Assembly: GCF_963169125.1 (NCBI RefSeq)
Contig: NC_084794.1
Coordinates: 225,739,409-225,803,408 of the forward strand
From: Humulus lupulus
Lineage: Eukaryota > Streptophyta > Magnoliopsida > Rosales > Cannabaceae
Direction of reading: 5' to 3'
Length of the DNA stretch: 64,000 nt
Each line of letters begins with the position of its first letter. Position 1 is the stretch's first letter. The notes under the pieces were generated by a model, which was given only the letters and a program-made list of their open reading frames with translations, was not told where the DNA came from and ran no database searches. A program made the translations under genes and the position numbers. Positions 57,600-64,000 of this stretch are shown piece by piece.

Positions 57600-58593
57600 A
57601 AAATATGTTTTTCTATTAGTGTACTAAATGTTGTGCCAAATTTAACACATGTTAAAAGTTGTATCAAATTTGTTGTCTATGATTTCATCATTCAACACGT
57701 GGCAGTCATTAGAGAAGTAATTAAGTTCATTGGGAGATATTAAAGTTCTGTAGAGCTCACCTAGAGCTCCTCAGAGTGTAGTCTCCTCCCAGCAAGTCGT
57801 GATCCCTTTTTTAGGCGTGGATGTCTCCTAGTGAGTCCATGTCCTGAGGACCACCCTAGCAGTCTTCCCGCCTTCTTGACCCGATAGTCCTCTAGGTCTA
57901 GGAATTTTGTCCTCGGGGCATGGAGGGAGCACCGAGTGTCAGTCACTGCAGTCTTGGGCCACCACAAGATCGTCTGATAGTATTTTGTGTTTCTCGAGTA
58001 GTGGTGTCGAGTTCGTACACTCGACAATTGACATTTTCCACAACGCCGCATGACACAGGAAAACGTGCAGCTGTATTTTGACATGGTTAGAGACATGCCT
58101 TCCCTAAAAGAGAGTGGGCTGCAACCTGGGAATTGGGCCTCGTGCGATATGCATGGGGCCACTGCCACCTTTGTCATAGAAAGGTGTTTTAATTGGGCTT
58201 TTAATCCCAATTATGTGAGAATATTCCTGTAATAACTCTTCATTAAGGAGAGTTAACGACCATCAACCTTTATAAATAGGGCTAGAAGACCATTGTAAAA
58301 TGATTCACAATTTCTTGTACTCAAGACACTCTATACACTGTCTGAGAAAATATCTATTGAAGTTTGTCATCTCAAGTTTCAACAACACTAATACTAAAGA
58401 CTCGTAGATTATGGTTGTTTTATAACCTGAACTACGTAAAATTTCGGTGTTAATCTTCTTTATTTTCTATAAGTTTATTAAGTTGATAGGGAAAAAAACA
58501 GTCAATAAAATTTAATACAAAATATAACATAAGTTAAAATATATTTTTCTAATAGGGTACTACATGTTGTACCAAATTTAACACAAGTTAAAA
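57600..58593. repeat. 58 bp direct repeats (57600-57657, 58536-58593)
   Basis: The two 58-mers (aaaatat.tttttct.. to ..ttaacaca.gttaaaa) differ at six positions and flank the LTR-like block at 57749. They are too far from its ends to be a target duplication, so an older duplication is more likely. Confidence 0.7.
57749..58485 (+). mobile_element. LTR-like block with TATA box (solo LTR, 3' end unresolved)
   Basis: Starts TGTAGAGCTC after agttc. TATAAATA lies at 58271-58278 in the context cctttataaatagggctaga, followed by an R/U5-like segment ending with ctgaactacgtaaaatttcg and a T-rich tail. This layout is typical of gypsy LTRs. A CA end and clean target duplication were not found (agttg near 58486 is only a weak candidate). 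The long open frame on the minus strand here (58210-57761) has no family resemblance. Confidence 0.45.
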
Positions 58594-59057
58594 TTGAACA
58601 TTTAAACAAAAACTCAAATCTTATGTAGAGACTTGGATGGATGGAGAAGATGATATCTTTTATTTATGTTGTTTGGTATTAAGAGAGGGTAAGAAAGATA
58701 GATACAAATATAAAGTTTAATATCAAACTTACTAAATTAACTATTATATTATAATTAAAACTATTATAAAATTATTTAAAGGGTATTTTTCTTTATATTT
58801 TTCATTTTTTTGGAGAGCTTTTCCCTTCAACTTTCCTCTCCCTCTATCTTTCCCTCCCACCATTCCATCCCTAAAAATATCCCTCCAGCCAAACATACTA
58901 AGTTTGCCCGTAAATAGAGTCAGTTGGCCCCCAAACAAACACAGAGACCGAAAACGAAACGAAACCCTCTCTCTCTCTCCGCTAAATTTGAATTTTTTTT
59001 CGAATCTCAAAACGGGGTGTCGTTTTGACTTCCCCGTCCGTACAGGTACAGATAGCC

Positions 59058-61120
59058 ATGGCCTTCCTCTCCTTCGTTGGTAGAGTTCTCTTCGTCTCCG
59101 TCTTCGTTCTCTCCGCTTGGCAAGAGTAAGAACCACCAGATCTCACTCTTCCATCTCTGTTTTTCCCTGTTTGTTTCCCGATAAAATGCGGGGGAAAATT
59201 GGCGGCTTTTTTTATAGTTTGGACTTTCTGATTCTTTTGAAGCTTTGGATCTGATTGTTTATAATTTTGTGATGTAAATTTTAGTTTCTTCGTTAGAACC
59301 TGGTTCAACCGGCTTAACTTTTAGTAACTTTGTTTTCTTTGGTTGGGTGCTGTAGTATGTCAAGTAAGATTTTTGTTTTTGTTTAAATGTTCAATTCATT
59401 CTTATTTTTTCTCTGATTCCGTTTGTTCCCCGAGAAAATGCAGGGGGGAAATTGGCTGTTCTGTTTTTTATTTGGTAAAGTTCGGATCTGATAGTTTGAG
59501 ATTTTGTGACGTAAATTATGGTCTCTTAGTTAGAAATTAGTTTAACAAGCTCAAGTACCTTAGCGACTGCTTTTCAAGTGGAGATTTAAATTTTTTGTTT
59601 GAATGTTTAATCTTTATGAATATATTAGTTATAATATTTACGTGGTCGATTAACATTTTGATTGATTACAAAAGATAGTTAGATCACATTAATGGGAATT
59701 TATTGCGAACATCTAGTTCCTATGGTTATGTTATCTTTAGATTGGATCTGGCTCTATAATTATTACTGATACTTAATTTTTAAATTAGATCCCAAAAGGG
59801 AATGGTTTTTTTTTTTGCTACTGCTAGTTTTTAGACTTTTTGTTCCCCTCTATTTATATATTTTATTTTTAGAAAATAAATGTTTGAATTCCATATATTT
59901 TTTGTTATTGCTGAGTGTGAACTTTTTTTTCTTTTGTGATCTGGTTTCTAATAATTTTAGTTATTTTACTAAGCTTTATGATTTAGAAATGGGTTTTCAT
60001 CCATGTTAGTCCAAATGCAAAATTAATTTTTTTGCTAGAATACATAGTTTGTTGGCTAATTAATCATGTTGAGTTTTTGTATGAGCAATGGTTTTTTATT
60101 TATTTATTTTTTATTTGAGTAACTAAAATGTTTGACTTTGATAATGGTTGGATTTCTTCAATTTTGTTCCATATGTGATGAAACTACAGAATCTGGACAG
60201 GGTAGCCTCTCTTTCGCTTTCTTATTTGACTTTGTTGGAGTCCAGTTAATATTCTATTTGTGGATGTGTTAGCAGTGGTAATTATATGTATAGCTATTAC
60301 TTTGCTGTTAATCTTCGAGGCTCATTCTCTGTCTCAAGTCACATTATGAATGGTGTAGATAGTAGTACACAATAGAAAAAAGTTTCATATAGATGCTTGA
60401 TATTGAATCATGAATCTGTTTGTTTCCGTAGGTTCAATGATTTTGGTACTGATGGTGGACCCGCGGCAAAATCTTTGACACCAAAATTCCATGCTTTCTC
60501 TAGTCACCTGTCAACCCACACTGGGATCAAAGCTCCAGAAGTTGAGGTGAGCAATGCATTCTACTTTTGATCAATTCTCATTTTCGACCACATATATGTA
60601 TGTTTTAGTTAGTTAGCGTATGCAAATGATGTTGAAGTTATTGTTGGCAGATTAAACACTTGGTGGCTGCAGCAATTGCCTTGAAGGGCCTGGGGAGCCT
60701 TCTTTTCATATTTGGCAGCTCATTTGGAGCCTATTTACTGGTTGTTACCAAACTAAACTCGATCGTGTTTTTATTTTTGATCAACAGATGACTCATTGTG
60801 TTTCATTTTCTTGTCACACAGCTTCTTCATCAGGCAATCGTTACTCCCATATTGTATGATTTCTATAACTATGATGTTGAGAAAAGAGAATTCGCTCAAC
60901 TTTTTCCCAAGTTTACTCAGGTTAGCAGTCAATTAACTGGAGGGCAAAGTTAGCCTGCTAGTAACTTCTAAGCCATGGCAAAATGTTTAAACAATTTTGA
61001 TTTTACCTTCTTTTGCAGAATCTGGCGTTGTTTGGGGCTTTGCTCTTCTACATAGGCATAAAGAACTCCATGCCAAGGCGGCAACTGAGGAAAAAGGCTC
61101 CTAAAGCAAAAACTACATGA
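59058..61120 (+). CDS. HR-like lesion-inducing family membrane protein, five exons, intact
   Basis: Exons 59058-59125, 60432-60546, 60651-60740, 60822-60920 and 61019-61120 give 157 residues, the usual family length. All splice sites are GT-AG; intron 1 is 1.3 kb. The start ATG follows a CT-rich leader (58967-58980). Residues 1-22 (MAFLSFVGRVLFVSVFVLSA...) form a first hydrophobic segment. The conserved FNDFGTDGGPAAKSL follows. Hydrophobic segments at about 65-105 (LKGLGSLLFIFGSSFGAYLL) and 125-141 (NLALFGALLFYIGIKN) suggest a four-helix membrane protein. The basic tail ends KAKTT, a KxKxx COPI retrieval signal, so ER residence is likely. Family members (PF05514) are named for hypersensitive-response-like lesions on overexpression; the molecular activity is unknown. 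It lies free of insertions. Confidence 0.93.
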
Positions 61121-62150
61121 GAAGGAACACCTGATGATGATTGATTCAAGGGTTGGGTTTCTTGACTCTTGCCTGGAACATCGCTCAGGAATTACTTTTG
61201 TATGCTTTATAATGTTATGAAGAATTTTTCTTTTTGAGAAATAGGGAAATCAGGGGAAAGAGGGCTCTTTTACTTGTTTTGAGGTGTGATTCTGTTTCTT
61301 CACGAGCCAGTTTGTAGACACTGCATTGAGTTTAGTTAAGTTCCATGATCCATTGATATCAAAATAGTACATTTCTTCTGCTTGACATACTTGTTGAATT
61401 GATGGTGGACTGGAGACAGGCATGAGAAGCTGATAGTGACCCCTTAAATAACAAACATTCCTCTCGTATTAGCTACAATTAATAATCGTAATCTTCGTGT
61501 CTAAACGTCATCGCGATGTTTAATCTGAGTATTGTTATTAAATCACTACTCTAGCATTTTTCTTATTATTAAGCATGTTGTTCTCTCTCATATATCGGGG
61601 AATTCACATTAAAATTTCAGAAGTGGATATGAGGCTGATTTGATTTGAAAGTATCTAATTACTGTGTTGTCCTTCAAAAACCCATTATTGGAGTTAGAGC
61701 TTACCATTACTACATCATGTACCCAACAGTCTGGTGATATAAACAACAAAGAACTTTAATAAGGGATGGTGTTGGTGACAGTGTGTTGTCTTGTACATTA
61801 CCGTTGCACGGGTTTCAATTAATACATAGCTTTTTTTAAATGCTAGGTGCAACTTTGAACCGACTCTCAACAATTTCAAACCGAAAGAATAAGTAGAGTA
61901 CATTGCATTCAATTACTTCACCAATTTATATCAGTTTAAATTTTATATAATTTTTTTATTAGTTTTTAATTCAAGAATGTTTTATTTGAGATTATTAAAT
62001 CCACTAATTTATAAAACTAGAGGCATTTTGCTCATAATCAAAAAAAGTTTGACCAAAATTTGATCCCGAGTGTTCTTTTATTTTATTTTACAAAATATAT
62101 GATCTAAAATGAAAATTTTTGTAAAACACAATAATCAAAATGGTATTTAC
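61121..62150. other. 3' flank of the HR-lesion gene, nothing else identified
   Basis: The first 200 bases or so are probably 3' UTR. Beyond that no exon, RNA gene or bounded repeat was recognised. The frame at 61912-61715 (minus) has no family resemblance. Confidence 0.5.
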
Positions 62151-62151
62151 C

Positions 62152-63237
62152 CTTATTTTTAAAATGGATGATATTATTTGTAAAGGCCATAAGATATTTT
62201 TGTAAATAAAAAAATTCAAGCAATTTTTGTTGTTGACTCGGTTTTCGGGCAACCTCATCAGACACCAAAAGAATAATATTGACAAGCTTAGTGAGAGTGG
62301 ACTCAAGTGTTTAAGACATACTTAACATGTATAATTACTAAATGGAATAATAAATAACAAATAGATTTATAGTAGTTCGACCATTAATGAGACATACGTT
62401 TACTTAGTCATTTTTATTGATATATGTGCTTCCAAGCTTTGGTTACATTTGTGTTTACATATTAACTCGCTTGAGTATGGAGATAGTATTAGACATTAAA
62501 GGATGCCTTTAAAAAGACTTTTATAGTGAGGAGTCGGGTTACACTTGGGTTTCAGGCCAATCTATTGGGCTTGACCTAAAGACAATTAATACAAAAGAGT
62601 GACTAGACTAACGGGGTCGCCAGCCTCGGCTGAGTTGTGGCATGCCTTATGCGACCACCCTCCAAAGCTGGAACTAGCAATTATGCTTAAGGTCGGTGAA
62701 GAGTTATGAGCGATGTCCTCCTGCTTACTGGGACCAACAACCATAGCGCCTGATAAAGTCAACAACTGGAGCCCTCAGGAAAGGCTCTAATGAGGCTGGG
62801 GAGGGGGGGGGGGGGGGGGGGGGCGATTAGGCTTCATGACGTTGTACCCTACGACTGGGGCCTTGCCAACGGCCACATGTGGGGGCAGTCGACGAGAGGA
62901 TGGTGTTCGGGCTTCCCGAGTTTGTTTATCTCTTGGACGTTGCTACTTTTGTCAATTATGGCCAGACAACCTTGGCCTCAGGTATCACATTGGACCTCAA
63001 CAATCTTGGGCTTTGGCGATGATAATTGAGCAGTCTTCTTGTAAGCGGCCCTCAAATTAGTGAGGTGATCCTCTTCAATCTTATCGCTAGCATATTTTGC
63101 CTATATTGACTACCACGTCATTGTACGAAAAATGAGTATAAAATTTGTTTAACAATGCCCAATGTAAATTTTCCAATAATTTTTGTGATAAGTTATTTTC
63201 TTGAGTGGTAAAATAATTGAAAGAAAAATTACTTTTG
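62152..63237 (+). repeat. Dispersed repeat unit, copy 2 (interrupted)
   Basis: 62152-62230 and 63138-63237 together match 57175-57362. The solo LTR sits between them. Confidence 0.6.
62231..63120 (-). mobile_element. Solo LTR of a gypsy-type element, inserted in repeat copy 2
   Basis: The start tgttgactcggttttcgggc is like the LTR at 6909 (tgttgacgcgatttttcgcc), and the end is cgtca. Comparison with the uninterrupted copy at 57175-57362 places the insertion between aatttttgt and taaaatttgt. The flanks tttgt and ttgta are offset by one base, so the exact ends are uncertain. It contains a run of 20 G at 62804-62823. Confidence 0.55.
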
Positions 63238-63299
63238 ATAAAGCTTAAGAGTCTCCAATAACTTACATCTTAAAACTCAATCGCGGAGTTAGAGAGTGG

Positions 63300-64000
63300 T
63301 GTTGGATTAACTTATACAGGATCTTTATTTATTTTCATGTATATCTAATATTAAACAAATTAATACGAGATAGCCTAAAACATGTTTCTAAAATTGAATT
63401 CAAGAGAAACAAAGAATAGAATACTTACAGTATACGCAGCGGAATTAAGAGTCCTTCCTTCAGTTTCTCTAACTCTTGTATCCTTTCTGTCGCAGAGTAT
63501 TATCAAGAAACTGAACCGATCTTCTATTTTCTTCACGATCTTCCAATGTATCCTTAGAACCACCTAGACTAGTGTGGGCAATTCTCAACACATGAGATAG
63601 ATATAGAGAGAAGAAGAGAAAATAACAAAGTGGCTTAGAAAAGGACTTGTGTTTAGAGAGAATATAAAACTATCAGAAAACCTGACTTGTGACTTATCTG
63701 TCGTCTCTGAAATCTTCTCTCTAAGTACTCCTTTTATAGACTCAATTAGGTCATTTAATTTAATTAAAAAATCAATAAAATAACAGCCATTTTGAAGCCC
63801 TAGGTCAAAATTATCATGAGCTATAGGCCCGTGAAATTTCTCATTTGATTATAAGCCCATTGGACTTAAAATCAATGCCTGTATTATTTTCTATTGATTT
63901 AATTAATTAAATAATTATTTAAATCCTTTATCAAATTAATTATTTATAATTTGAACCTTGATTTAAATTTATTTATTAATTTAGATACCAATTTATCTTA
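63300..64000 (-). mobile_element. LTR of the 36442 copia family, cut by the window edge
   Basis: Starts tgttggattaacttatacag and then follows the copia LTR at 36442/44559 closely (cttacagtatacgcagcgga, ctagactagtgtgggcaatt). 701 bp are visible. Whether it is a solo LTR or the edge of a whole element cannot be seen here. Confidence 0.88.

Noticed and set aside
57761..58210. Minus-strand 149-codon frame
   Set aside because: It covers the U3 part of an LTR-like block with a TATA box on the opposite strand. No domain is visible.

Overview
The window is nuclear DNA of a repeat-rich flowering plant, most likely a eudicot. The evidence is multi-exon genes with GT-AG introns, plant-type proteins, and deep nests of plant LTR retrotransposons. 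I cannot name the species from sequence alone. Two host genes look intact. Most of the rest is retrotransposon DNA and its decay products.

Layout. Positions 1-3957: part of a retroelement with an accessory gene on the minus strand and a probable LTR. Positions 3958-6903: degenerate or featureless DNA. Positions 6909-21183: a 14.3 kb LTR element. Its gag and protease run on the minus strand, it has no visible pol, and a multi-exon gene with its own TATA box runs antisense to it. Two 2.3-2.7 kb solo LTRs have inserted in it. Positions 21753-22032: a Mutator-type MITE. Positions 22427-34199: a complete actin-related protein gene (ARP9, 20 coding exons, 591 codons). Its intron 9 holds a 6 kb decayed chromovirus, whose 3' LTR in turn holds a 660 bp TRIM-like element.

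Positions 35706-53659: a Cassandra TRIM (LTRs with 5S-rRNA-like sequence). Its second LTR is split by a 17 kb insertion made of a long solo LTR, a Ty1/copia element, a copia-type solo LTR and another long solo LTR. Exact or near-exact target duplications resolve the order. Positions 53803-56166: a Pack-MULE (perfect 9 bp target duplication, terminal inverted repeats) carrying two clean exons of a D-type cyclin and an array of GTAAC(C/T)GGTTAC-like palindromes. Positions 56180-58900: AT-rich foldback and LTR-like sequence. Positions 59058-61120: an intact five-exon gene for an HR-like lesion-inducing family membrane protein. Positions 62231-64000: a gypsy-type solo LTR and the start of another copy of the copia LTR.

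How it fits together: ARP9 (chromatin-associated actin-like protein) and the HR-lesion family protein (small ER membrane protein) are ordinary host genes about 25 kb apart. The gap between them was inflated by at least six nested insertions. The most unusual items are the Pack-MULE with the captured cyclin exons and palindrome array, the antisense gene in the 14.3 kb element, and the split Cassandra. All coordinates were read by eye. Identity statements rest on motif recognition, not on database searches.
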